A stretch of DNA of 6,508 nucleotides from Rhodospirillaceae bacterium (GCA_013349735.1 DUZC01000251.1:1-6508), one strand, 5' to 3'. Positions 1 to 5,713 are shown, counted from the stretch's first letter. Translations and numbers: made by a program. Notes: a model not told the origin generated them from the letters alone.

Positions 1-1
1 G

Positions 2-364
2 GCGCAGGACTCCCTCTCTCTGCTGGCGGATGACGAACTGAAGCTAAAGCAAATGCACGAATTGTTGAAGGTCCATCTGACCCGCCGCTCGGTTGATGCG
101 ACCGTGCTGGATTTCAAGCCCAGTGAAAAAGCTGCCGGCAATTCCGTACGTCAGACCGTTTTGATCAAGCAGGGAATCGACAAAGACCTGGCGAAGATGC
201 TGGTAAAGGAAATTAAAGACAGCAAGATGAAAGTTCAGGTTTCGATCCAAGGGGACGAGCTTAGGGTTACCGGAAAAAAACGGGATGATCTTCAGGAAGC
301 GATCGCCATGATCAAAAAATTGCCGGCAGATCGCCCCTTGCAATTTATTAATTTTCGCGATTAG
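2..364 (+). CDS. yajQ: YajQ family nucleotide / cyclic-di-GMP-binding protein, 3' part (start outside window)
   Basis: The reading frame is open from base 2 and ends at TAG 362-364, giving about 120 C-terminal residues of a family that is usually about 160 residues long. The N-terminal quarter is therefore cut off by the window edge; the ATG at 53 is internal and not the start. Recognisable family blocks are the KQGID segment, the IKDSKMKVQ segment, the IQGDELRVTGKKRDDLQ segment and the terminal QFINFRD, all very close to what I recall of E. coli YajQ. Family members are small cytoplasmic proteins with two RNP-like domains that bind nucleotides; in Xanthomonas and Pseudomonas homologues bind cyclic-di-GMP and modulate transcription. 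Its role in this organism is not shown by the sequence. The next gene starts 76 bases downstream with its own promoter-like sequence, so the two are probably separate units. Identity is secure; function is only by family. Confidence 0.93.
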   Translation, partial: AQDSLSLLADDELKLKQMHELLKVHLTRRSVDATVLDFKPSEKAAGNSVRQTVLIKQGIDKDLAKMLVKEIKDSKMKVQVSIQGDELRVTGKKRDDLQEAIAMIKKLPADRPLQFINFRD

Positions 365-381
365 GGCCCAAGGCGCACCGC

Positions 382-410
382 TTGAAAGCGATATCGTTTC
401 GATATATATA
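382..410 (+). promoter_or_regulatory. Candidate sigma70-type promoter of the parA-RHH unit
   Basis: A TTGAAA box (382-387, one mismatch to TTGACA) is followed after 17 bases by TATATA (405-410), inside an AT-rich stretch (401-415) that contrasts with the GC-rich surroundings. A TATATT at 407-412 is an alternative -10 with a 19-base spacer. The transcript would start around 417-423, just ahead of the Shine-Dalgarno of the ATPase gene. This is a motif match only; no start site is known. Confidence 0.45.
389..405. promoter_or_regulatory. Candidate operator: repeated CGATAT within the promoter spacer
   Basis: CGATAT occurs at 389-394 and again at 400-405, a direct repeat with an 11-base period (about one helical turn). 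The same bases also give an inverted repeat, ATATCG (391-396) and CGATAT (400-405), around TTT. The first copy sits in the perfect 8-base palindrome CGATATCG (389-396). The site lies between the -35 and -10 boxes of the candidate promoter, where a bound repressor would block polymerase. The RHH protein encoded two genes downstream is the obvious candidate ligand, because RHH partition proteins often autoregulate their operon through short repeats. That link is inference. Confidence 0.4.
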
Positions 411-440
411 TTTAACCGGGCATGCTTATAAAGGTGGCTT

Positions 441-1091
441 ATGATCGTCGCGTTTATTCAAACCAAGGGCGGTGTTGGCAAGACAACCCTGGCGATCAAT
501 CTGGCCATCGAACGGATCAAGCGGGCCGGTCGCAATGTCTTGCTTATTGATGCCGATGAACAGGGAACCGCCAGTGATTTCACCACAATTCGCCGCGACC
601 GTCTGGGAGCGACCGGCTATACGCTGGAACCGGCCCTGGGCGCGGCGGTGCGAAACCAGGCCCTATCCCTGGCCAAACACTATGACGACATCCTGATTGA
701 TGCCGGGGGACGGGATAACGCGGCTTTGCGCGCCACTTTGACGGTGGCTGACATTGCTGTGGTACCGTTCCAGCCCCGCAGTTTTGATGTCTGGACCCTG
801 GATAAGGTCGGCAGCCTGATCGCTGAGGCCCGAGAGGCCAATCCAAAATTGCGGGCCTATGCTGTATTGAACTGTGCCGATTCGCAGGGCCAGGACAATC
901 TGGCCGCGGCAGACGCACTGGCCGAGAACCAGGATATTGCCTATCTCGATGCGCCGATGGTGCGCCGCAAGGCCTTTCCCAACTGCAATGCGATTGGGTT
1001 GGGCGTGCTAGAGGCCGCGCAACCCGATCGCAAAGCCTGTAACGAACTGATCCGTCTAGCTGAGAAACTTTCCGGACTCAAAAAAAAGTAA
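441..1091 (+). CDS. ParA/ParF-like deviant Walker ATPase
   Basis: This 216-residue cytoplasmic P-loop ATPase belongs to the ParA/MinD superfamily. The deviant Walker A motif KGGVGKTT is at residues 9-16, with the signature lysine K9 and the catalytic lysine K14. The A' motif LLIDAD covers 34-39, and the Walker B strand ILIDAGGRD ends around D87-D92. Such ATPases dimerise on ATP, bind DNA non-specifically and position plasmids, chromosomes or protein complexes. There is no N-terminal HTH domain, and the length matches short type Ib proteins such as ParF of plasmid TP228 (about 206 residues) rather than chromosomal Soj or long P1-type ParA. The start is supported by AAGGTGG at 431-437, three bases before ATG. 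The next gene follows after 15 bases and encodes an RHH protein, which is the ParF-ParG gene order. No ParB is present. The cargo is unknown: an orphan chromosomal positioning system or a remnant of an integrated element are both possible. Confidence 0.88.
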   Translation: MIVAFIQTKGGVGKTTLAINLAIERIKRAGRNVLLIDADEQGTASDFTTIRRDRLGATGYTLEPALGAAVRNQALSLAKHYDDILIDAGGRDNAALRATLTVADIAVVPFQPRSFDVWTLDKVGSLIAEAREANPKLRAYAVLNCADSQGQDNLAAADALAENQDIAYLDAPMVRRKAFPNCNAIGLGVLEAAQPDRKACNELIRLAEKLSGLKKK

Positions 1092-1106
1092 AAGGACCAA
1101 ACTGCC

Positions 1107-1499
1107 ATGACCATCACCAAAAAGCCGGCGGCGCCGGCAAAAAAAGCCACCCAGCCCGCCGTAAAACCAGCACCCGCGGCAAAAACACCCAAAGCGGGAC
1201 CGAAAAAGCTGGTAAAAACGCCGGCCCCGGCGCCCGATGCGATCGCGGCCGCCTTTATCCAGGCGGCAGACCATCCGCCGGCCAGCATCCCGGCTGAGAA
1301 AAAACTGAAAAATAAATCCAAGGAAAAGCCGTCTGGTAAAGACAAAAAGAAAAAGAAAAAAGACAAAAAGAAAGAGGCAGTGATCATTCGCTTTGAGGAT
1401 GAGCAACTCGGCAAGATTGACCTGCAAGCCGAGAAGCTTGGCCTTTCGCGCGCGGCCTGGGTCCGCATGATCGTTGCCAAAGCGCTAAGCAAAAAATAG
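1107..1499 (+). CDS. Lys/Ala/Pro-rich tail fused to a ribbon-helix-helix DNA-binding domain (ParG-like partner)
   Basis: The protein has 130 residues in two clearly different parts. Residues 1-90 are low complexity: an Ala/Pro/Lys segment (1-63) resembling histone-H1-like bacterial tails, then a strongly basic block (about 64-90) dominated by lysine. Residues 91-127 fit an RHH fold: a short strand VIIRF, a helix through LGKIDLQAEKLG, the LSRAAW turn, and a second helix through VRMIVAKAL. RHH proteins dimerise and insert the paired strand into the DNA major groove. AAAGGA at 1091-1096 overlaps the upstream stop and serves ATG 1107, so the gene is co-transcribed and probably translationally coupled with the ATPase. 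By analogy with ParG, the RHH domain would bind a centromere/operator and the flexible tail could contact the ATPase. The tail here is much longer and more basic than that of ParG. I do not recognise a named family; the two-part architecture is what the sequence shows. Confidence 0.75.
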   Translation: MTITKKPAAPAKKATQPAVKPAPAAKTPKAGPKKLVKTPAPAPDAIAAAFIQAADHPPASIPAEKKLKNKSKEKPSGKDKKKKKKDKKKEAVIIRFEDEQLGKIDLQAEKLGLSRAAWVRMIVAKALSKK

Positions 1500-1521
1500 C
1501 CTTCGATAGGGACGTGCAAAG

Positions 1522-1547
1522 GACATCAATTGTTTCACAATGATGTC
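1522..1547 (+). promoter_or_regulatory. Inverted repeat / hairpin 1 downstream of the RHH gene
   Basis: GACATCA (1522-1528) and TGATGTC (1541-1547) are perfect complements. The stem continues inward with TTG/CAA after one bulged A, leaving a five-base loop (1533-1537), so about 10 base pairs. It is followed only by ACTTTC, not a proper T run, so as an intrinsic terminator for the parA-RHH unit it would be weak. It could equally be a protein-binding palindrome. Confidence 0.45.
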
Positions 1548-1566
1548 ACTTTCAACGCTCGCCCTG

Positions 1567-1590
1567 TGGGTGACAATGATGGTACACCCA
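1567..1590 (+). promoter_or_regulatory. Inverted repeat / hairpin 2 in the decarboxylase leader
   Basis: TGGGTG (1567-1572) pairs with CACCCA (1585-1590) around a 12-base loop. On its own it is modest and could occur by chance. Its interest is that it sits directly between two other stems in the 147-base gap before the decarboxylase gene. Confidence 0.3.
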
Positions 1591-1596
1591 AGCATT

Positions 1597-1622
1597 GATC
1601 GACCTCGCTTTCGGGGTCGGTT
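1597..1622 (+). promoter_or_regulatory. Inverted repeat / hairpin 3 just upstream of the decarboxylase ribosome binding site
   Basis: CGACC (1600-1604) pairs with GGTCG (1615-1619). The RNA stem extends inward by U-G, C-G and G-C to a CUUU loop (1608-1611), and outward by up to three more pairs including wobbles. It ends about a dozen bases before the purine-rich GAGCGGA (1635-1641) that precedes ATG 1647. There is no T run after it, so translational or structural control is more likely than termination. Confidence 0.4.
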
Positions 1623-1646
1623 CATCACATCTGCGAGCGGACCGCC

Positions 1647-4004
1647 ATGGAATTTTTTCGCCGGTTTACCTTTCTGGTATGCGCCCCTGCCTTTGACTCC
1701 GAAGATCTGGAAGGAGTTCGGGTTCAACAAATTATCCACGAGGTAGAACGGCTTGGTTTTGGCGTGGTCAGAGCTAGACGGATCGAGGATGCTGAAATCG
1801 CGGTCCAGACCGACGCTGCCATTGGGGGCATCCTGGTCGACTGGGGCAAAGGCGGGAATGGCGGCAAGACCATTGCGCTGATCAATCTCATGCGCAAACG
1901 CGGCCTGGAAATGCCGATCGTCATCCTGGTCCGGCGCAAGCGCTTTGAGGACATTCCGGTAGAAGTGCTGGATTTCATCGACGGTTATGTTTTCCTGGCC
2001 GAAGAAACGCCGCAATTTATTGCGAAAAATCTGGTCAGCCGCCTCAAACAATATGCCGACACCCTGAAAACGCCCTTTTTCGGAGCGCTGGTCGATTATG
2101 CCGAAGAAGGCAATCAGCTATGGACCTGTCCTGGCCATAATGGAGGCATTTTTTACAGCCGCAGTCCGATCGGCCGGATTTTTGTAGAACATTTAGGGGA
2201 AGCCGTGTTCCGCGACGACCTTGATAATTCCGTTCTGGAACTCGGAGACCTTCTGGTCCATGAGGGACCGGCCTTACAGGCACAAAAAGAAGCGGCCAAA
2301 ATCTTTGGGGCTGAAAAGACCTATTTCGTCCTCAATGGCACCTCGGCCTCGAACAAGATTGTTCTGCAAGCCCTGGTCGCCGAAGACGATTTGGTCTTGT
2401 TTGACCGCAACAACCATAAAGCGGCGCATCATGGCGCTCTGTTGTTAGGCGGCGGGATTCCAATTTTCCTGGAAACCAACCGCAACGCCTATGGACTGAT
2501 CGGTCCAATCCAATATCAGGCTTTGGATGAGACACTGATCCGCGAAAAAATCCGCACCAATCCGCTGGTCAAGGACCCTGAGGCCTGGCGCCGCGAACGC
2601 CCCTTCCGTGTTGCCGTCATCGAACAATGCACCTATGACGGCAGTATTTATAATGCCGAAATGATCCGTGAAAAGATCGGGCATCTTTGCGATTACATTC
2701 TTTTTGATGAAGCCTGGGCCGGTTTCATGAAATTCCACCCCCTGTTTGCCGGTAGTTTTGCCATGGGTCTTAAAGACCTGAACACGGACTCACCGGGCAT
2801 TATCGCGACCCAGTCAACGCATAAGCAGTTGGCCAGTTTCTCCCAGGCGTCCCAGATCCATATGAAGGATCGGCATATCCGCGATCAGCCCCGGCGCATT
2901 GAACACCGCCGTTTTAACGAAACCTTTCTGATCCATGCCTCGACTTCGCCGTTCTATCCGCTTTTCGCTTCGCTTGACGTTGGCGCGCAGATGATGCGGG
3001 GCCGCCAAGGGGAAGTGCTTTGGGACGACACCATCCGCCTTGGCATCGAACTGCGCAAAAAGGTCCGCGCCATCCGTCGGGAATTTGAAGAGAAGGAAAA
3101 AGACCCCGAACGCCAATGGTTCTTCGAGCCCTTCGTTCCGGATCGCGTTATGATTCCTGCCGCGATCGGCGAGCCCCCCCGGGAAGTCGCCTGGGAAAGT
3201 CTGCCCACCGATGAACTGGCCAGCAACCGGCGCTATTGGGAACTTAGCCCTGGCGCCGGCTGGCATGGCTTTGGGCATGTGGCGGACAATTTCGCCATGA
3301 CCGACCCCAACAAACTGACTTTGTTGACCCCGGGCTTTGACCGCCAGACGGGGACCTATGCCGCTTGGGGGATCCCGGCTCCGGTCGTCGCACAATATTT
3401 GCGCGAGAATCGCGTTGTTCCTGAAAAGAACGATTTGAATTCCTTGCTGTTCCTGCTGACCCCAGGCGTGGAATCCAGTAAAGCGGGAACTTTGTTAAGC
3501 AGTCTGGTGGCTTTCAAGCGCCGCCATGACGATAATCTGGTCCTGGACGAAGTCATTCCCGAATTCGTCCGCCGGCGCCCCCATCGCTATAGCGGGGTAA
3601 GGCTCAAGGATCTTTGCGCGGAAATGCACGCTTTTTACCGCGATGCCGGGGTCAGCGCCCTGCAAAACGCCCAATTCACCCTTGAGCATCTTCCGGAAAT
3701 GGTGATGCCGCCGCACGAGGCTGTGCGGCAATTGACGCGCAACAAAGTTGACTTTCTGCCTCTGGATCAGGTGGAAGGTCGGATCGCGACCACTTTGTTT
3801 GTCGTTTACCCACCCGGCATTGCCACCATCGTTCCCGGCGAGCGCCTTGACCACCGTGCCAAGCCAATGTTGGACTATCTGAAGATGTTTGAAAGAAGCG
3901 CCAATTTATTCCCCGGTTTCGAAGCGGAAATTCAAGGCTTATTCCGCAGGATCGAACCCGATGGGCGTATTCGCTTCTATACCTATGTGGTCCGAGAAGA
4001 CTGA
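1647..4004 (+). CDS. PLP-dependent arginine/lysine/ornithine decarboxylase (AdiA/LdcC/SpeF family, fold type I)
   Basis: This 785-residue enzyme removes the alpha-carboxyl group of a basic amino acid, consuming a proton and giving agmatine, cadaverine or putrescine. The N-terminal response-regulator-like wing domain covers about residues 1-140. The PLP domain follows, with CPGHNGG (161-167), the phosphate-binding GTSASNK (231-237), FDEAW with the cofactor-contacting aspartate D354, and STHKQL with the Schiff-base lysine K393. The C-terminal part carries the conserved WHGF and PPGI segments. Alignment from memory is good along the whole length of E. coli AdiA (about 755 residues). K393 is close to AdiA K386, and no key residue is missing. 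The start has GAGCGGA upstream, and the wing domain begins some ten residues in. Motifs do not decide between arginine, lysine and ornithine; overall length and pattern lean to the AdiA side. No amino acid/polyamine antiporter or regulator adjoins it here, so acid resistance versus polyamine synthesis is unresolved. An unusually structured leader precedes it. Confidence 0.9.
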   Translation: MEFFRRFTFLVCAPAFDSEDLEGVRVQQIIHEVERLGFGVVRARRIEDAEIAVQTDAAIGGILVDWGKGGNGGKTIALINLMRKRGLEMPIVILVRRKRFEDIPVEVLDFIDGYVFLAEETPQFIAKNLVSRLKQYADTLKTPFFGALVDYAEEGNQLWTCPGHNGGIFYSRSPIGRIFVEHLGEAVFRDDLDNSVLELGDLLVHEGPALQAQKEAAKIFGAEKTYFVLNGTSASNKIVLQALVAEDDLVLFDRNNHKAAHHGALLLGGGIPIFLETNRNAYGLIGPIQYQALDETLIREKIRTNPLVKDPEAWRRERPFRVAVIEQCTYDGSIYNAEMIREKIGHLCDYILFDEAWAGFMKFHPLFAGSFAMGLKDLNTDSPGIIATQSTHKQLASFSQASQIHMKDRHIRDQPRRIEHRRFNETFLIHASTSPFYPLFASLDVGAQMMRGRQGEVLWDDTIRLGIELRKKVRAIRREFEEKEKDPERQWFFEPFVPDRVMIPAAIGEPPREVAWESLPTDELASNRRYWELSPGAGWHGFGHVADNFAMTDPNKLTLLTPGFDRQTGTYAAWGIPAPVVAQYLRENRVVPEKNDLNSLLFLLTPGVESSKAGTLLSSLVAFKRRHDDNLVLDEVIPEFVRRRPHRYSGVRLKDLCAEMHAFYRDAGVSALQNAQFTLEHLPEMVMPPHEAVRQLTRNKVDFLPLDQVEGRIATTLFVVYPPGIATIVPGERLDHRAKPMLDYLKMFERSANLFPGFEAEIQGLFRRIEPDGRIRFYTYVVRED

Positions 4005-4026
4005 GCAGGCCCTGCCCCCTTTTCTT
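4005..4026 (+). terminator. Possible weak terminator after the decarboxylase
   Basis: Immediately after the stop codon, GCAG (4005-4008) pairs with CTGC (4012-4015) around a three-base loop. A pyrimidine-rich run containing TTTT (4020-4023) follows. The stem is short, so this is a tentative call. Confidence 0.25.
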
Positions 4027-4055
4027 CTCTCGCGGCCTTATCAGCAACCGAGAGA
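4026..4055. repeat. Inverted repeat overlapping the -35 region of the matB promoter
   Basis: TCTCTCG (4026-4032) and CGAGAGA (4049-4055) form a perfect 7-base inverted repeat with a 16-base centre. The centre contains the candidate -35 box of the downstream gene, so the repeat could be a regulator site as well as an RNA stem. No regulator gene adjoins it in this window. Confidence 0.35.
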
Positions 4056-4066
4056 CGCGCTATAGT
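4038..4066 (+). promoter_or_regulatory. Candidate sigma70-type promoter of matB
   Basis: TTATCA (4038-4043, four of six matches to TTGACA) is followed after exactly 17 bases by TATAGT (4061-4066, five of six matches to TATAAT). Transcription would begin near 4073, leaving a leader of about 30 bases. It supports independent expression of matB from the decarboxylase upstream. Confidence 0.45.
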
Positions 4067-4104
4067 CGAAGTCGGCGCTTGGAACGGGGGGGCTCGTAAT
4101 ACCG

Positions 4105-5631
4105 ATGACAGGACAGGCCAATTTTTATCAGCGAATCCTACAAGCCCTGCCCGACGACCGTAATAAGACTTGCCTGACCACTGAGCTGGGACGGGCGGTT
4201 TCCTATAGCGAATTGGTCGCCACCACGGGCCGGCTGGCGACCCGACTGGGGCAGCTGGGTGTGCGCCCTGGCGATCGGGTCGCCGTCCAGGTGGAAAAAT
4301 CGCCGGAAGCGCTTTTTCTCTATCTCGCCTGTCTGCAAATTGGCGCCATCTATCTACCGCTTAATACGGCCTATACCGGCCCGGAATTGGCGTATTTTTT
4401 CGCTGACGCCCGCCCGGGATTGATTGTCGGAACGACCAAAATGGTCCCCGCCATCTTGGAAATAGCCCAAGGTCTCGGGAATGCCCTGGTCCGTACGCTT
4501 GATCAAGATGGAGGCGGCAGCCTGATGGACGGGCTGGCGTCCCTGGAGATCACGCTAAGCGTGCTCGAAACTTCGCCTGATGATGTGGCGGCGATGCTCT
4601 ATACCTCGGGCACCACCGGGCGCTCCAAGGGCGCCATGCTGACCCATCTTGGGCTTATCTCCAATGCTGAGGTCCTAACCCAGGAGTGGGGCTTTACCGC
4701 CAAAGACATCTTGCTGCATACCTTACCGATTTTTCATGTCCATGGTCTGTTCGTCGCCTGTGGGTGCGCCTTTCTTTCCGGAGCGCGCATGTTGTTCCAT
4801 GCCAGCTTCGATGCCGAAAAGGCACTGGACCATTTTGCCCAAGCCACTGTTTTCATGGGTGTTCCTACCTATTATTCCCGGCTGCTTGCCAATCCCCGGC
4901 TAAACGCTTCCGCCGCTGCCAACATGCGGCTCTTCGTCTCGGGCTCGGCCCCGTTACTGCCCGAAACCTTTCATCACTTCCGGGAACGCACCGGTCATAC
5001 CATTCTGGAACGCTATGGAATGACCGAAACCGGCATGAACACATCAAATCCCCTGCGGGGCGAACGTCGGGTTGGGACGGTCGGCCAGCCCTTGCCAGGC
5101 ATTGCCTTGCGCATAGCCGATGACACGGGAAAAAGCCTGAAGCCGGGCGAAGTTGGCGTTATCGAAGTAAAAGGTCCAAATTTGCTGAAAGGCTATTGGC
5201 AAAACCCGGAAAAGACGACCGAGGCCTTCCGCCAAGACGGTTACTTCATCACCGGAGATGTTGCTTATGAAGACCCTGATGGGTACATCTGCATCGTCGG
5301 TCGTGCCAGCGACATGATCATTTCCGGCGGCTATAATGTTTACCCAAAGGAAATCGAAACGATTATTGATGAACAGCCCGGGGTAACCGAGTCGGCCGTC
5401 ATCGGCATACCACACCCCGATTTCGGGGAAGCCGTGATTGCAATTATTCGCCCACAAAATCCAGCGAACCCACCGGACAGCGCTTTAATTCTGGCGACGC
5501 TGAAGAAAACGCTGGCCGGATTCAAGATCCCGAAAAAAATGATTTTCGTGGATGATCTGCCACGGAACACAATGGGAAAGGTGATTAAAGCTGAATTACG
5601 AAAAGCCTATGCGCAGTTGCTTGAAAAATAA
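4105..5631 (+). CDS. matB: Malonyl-CoA synthetase (malonate-CoA ligase), ANL superfamily
   Basis: MatB activates malonate with ATP and CoA to malonyl-CoA via a malonyl-AMP intermediate, in the cytoplasm. The 508-residue length matches rhizobial MatB (about 504), and long blocks agree with it as I recall: GVRPGDRVAVQVEKS, YLPLNTAYT, the P-loop-like YTSGTTGRSKGAM at 166-178, LPIFHVHGLF, the FVSGSAPLL and ERYGMTETGMNTSNP segments, and the hinge-region ISGGYNVYPKEIE. The C-terminal catalytic lysine is K492 in PRNTMGK, which also fits the PX4GK context known from MatB enzymes inactivated by lysine acetylation. The ATG start is preceded by a run of seven G (4086-4092) at a rather long distance, so the ribosome site is imperfect, but the first residues align with the family start. 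The following gene encodes a TRAP receptor, which points to malonate uptake followed by activation. A malonyl-CoA decarboxylase (matA) is not in the window. Specificity for malonate over methylmalonate or other small diacids is inferred from similarity. Confidence 0.92.
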   Translation: MTGQANFYQRILQALPDDRNKTCLTTELGRAVSYSELVATTGRLATRLGQLGVRPGDRVAVQVEKSPEALFLYLACLQIGAIYLPLNTAYTGPELAYFFADARPGLIVGTTKMVPAILEIAQGLGNALVRTLDQDGGGSLMDGLASLEITLSVLETSPDDVAAMLYTSGTTGRSKGAMLTHLGLISNAEVLTQEWGFTAKDILLHTLPIFHVHGLFVACGCAFLSGARMLFHASFDAEKALDHFAQATVFMGVPTYYSRLLANPRLNASAAANMRLFVSGSAPLLPETFHHFRERTGHTILERYGMTETGMNTSNPLRGERRVGTVGQPLPGIALRIADDTGKSLKPGEVGVIEVKGPNLLKGYWQNPEKTTEAFRQDGYFITGDVAYEDPDGYICIVGRASDMIISGGYNVYPKEIETIIDEQPGVTESAVIGIPHPDFGEAVIAIIRPQNPANPPDSALILATLKKTLAGFKIPKKMIFVDDLPRNTMGKVIKAELRKAYAQLLEK

Positions 5632-5649
5632 TTTGGTTTCCTGATGGTA

Positions 5650-5680
5650 GTGACCGACAGAAATACCCATTATTCATAAT
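5650..5680 (+). promoter_or_regulatory. Possible promoter ahead of the TRAP receptor gene
   Basis: CATAAT (5675-5680) differs from TATAAT by one base. A GTGACC at 5650-5655 gives a four-of-six -35 match with a long 19-base spacer. Weak, but the region is AT-rich compared with its surroundings. Confidence 0.25.
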
Positions 5681-5685
5681 ACCCA
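5662..5685. repeat. Direct repeat AATACCCA, 16-base period
   Basis: AATACCCA occurs at 5662-5669 and 5678-5685. The spacer between the copies also contains the inverted repeat ATTAT-TC-ATAAT (5669-5680). The cluster coincides with the possible -10 box before the TRAP gene and could be a regulator-binding site, for instance for a substrate-responsive activator or repressor. No protein can be assigned. Confidence 0.35.
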
Positions 5686-5703
5686 GCTCCCAAAATAGGG
5701 GGC
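5686..5703 (+). promoter_or_regulatory. Small hairpin in the matB-TRAP intergenic region
   Basis: GCTCCC (5686-5691) pairs with GGGGGC (5698-5703) through one wobble, around the loop AAAATA. No T run follows, so it is not a standard intrinsic terminator. In an RNA joining matB to the TRAP genes it could adjust relative expression or act as a processing stem. Confidence 0.3.
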
Positions 5704-5713
5704 AAGTAATACA

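Noticed and set aside
379..390. CGCT-TGAA-AGCG mini hairpin as a yajQ terminator
   Set aside because: Four pairs without a following T run, and it overlaps the candidate -35 box; not enough for a terminator call.
1081..1091. A AAA AAG slippery heptamer in phase just before the ATPase stop
   Set aside because: A -1 shift would add only about 25 codons of unconserved Pro/Lys-rich sequence and a +1 shift stops within a few codons. No stimulatory structure is evident, so programmed frameshifting is unlikely.
941..1519. Minus-strand frame with Phe/Leu-rich, membrane-like protein
   Set aside because: It is the antisense of the Lys/Ala-rich tail: Lys codons AAA/AAG read backwards as Phe/Leu, giving a false hydrophobic protein.
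2814..3395. Long minus-strand open frame opposite the decarboxylase
   Set aside because: It lies wholly within a well-conserved enzyme gene, has no recognisable motif and is explained by codon bias of GC-rich DNA.
4686..5123. 145-codon + strand frame inside matB
   Set aside because: It overlaps conserved MatB motifs in another frame, without ribosome site or family resemblance.
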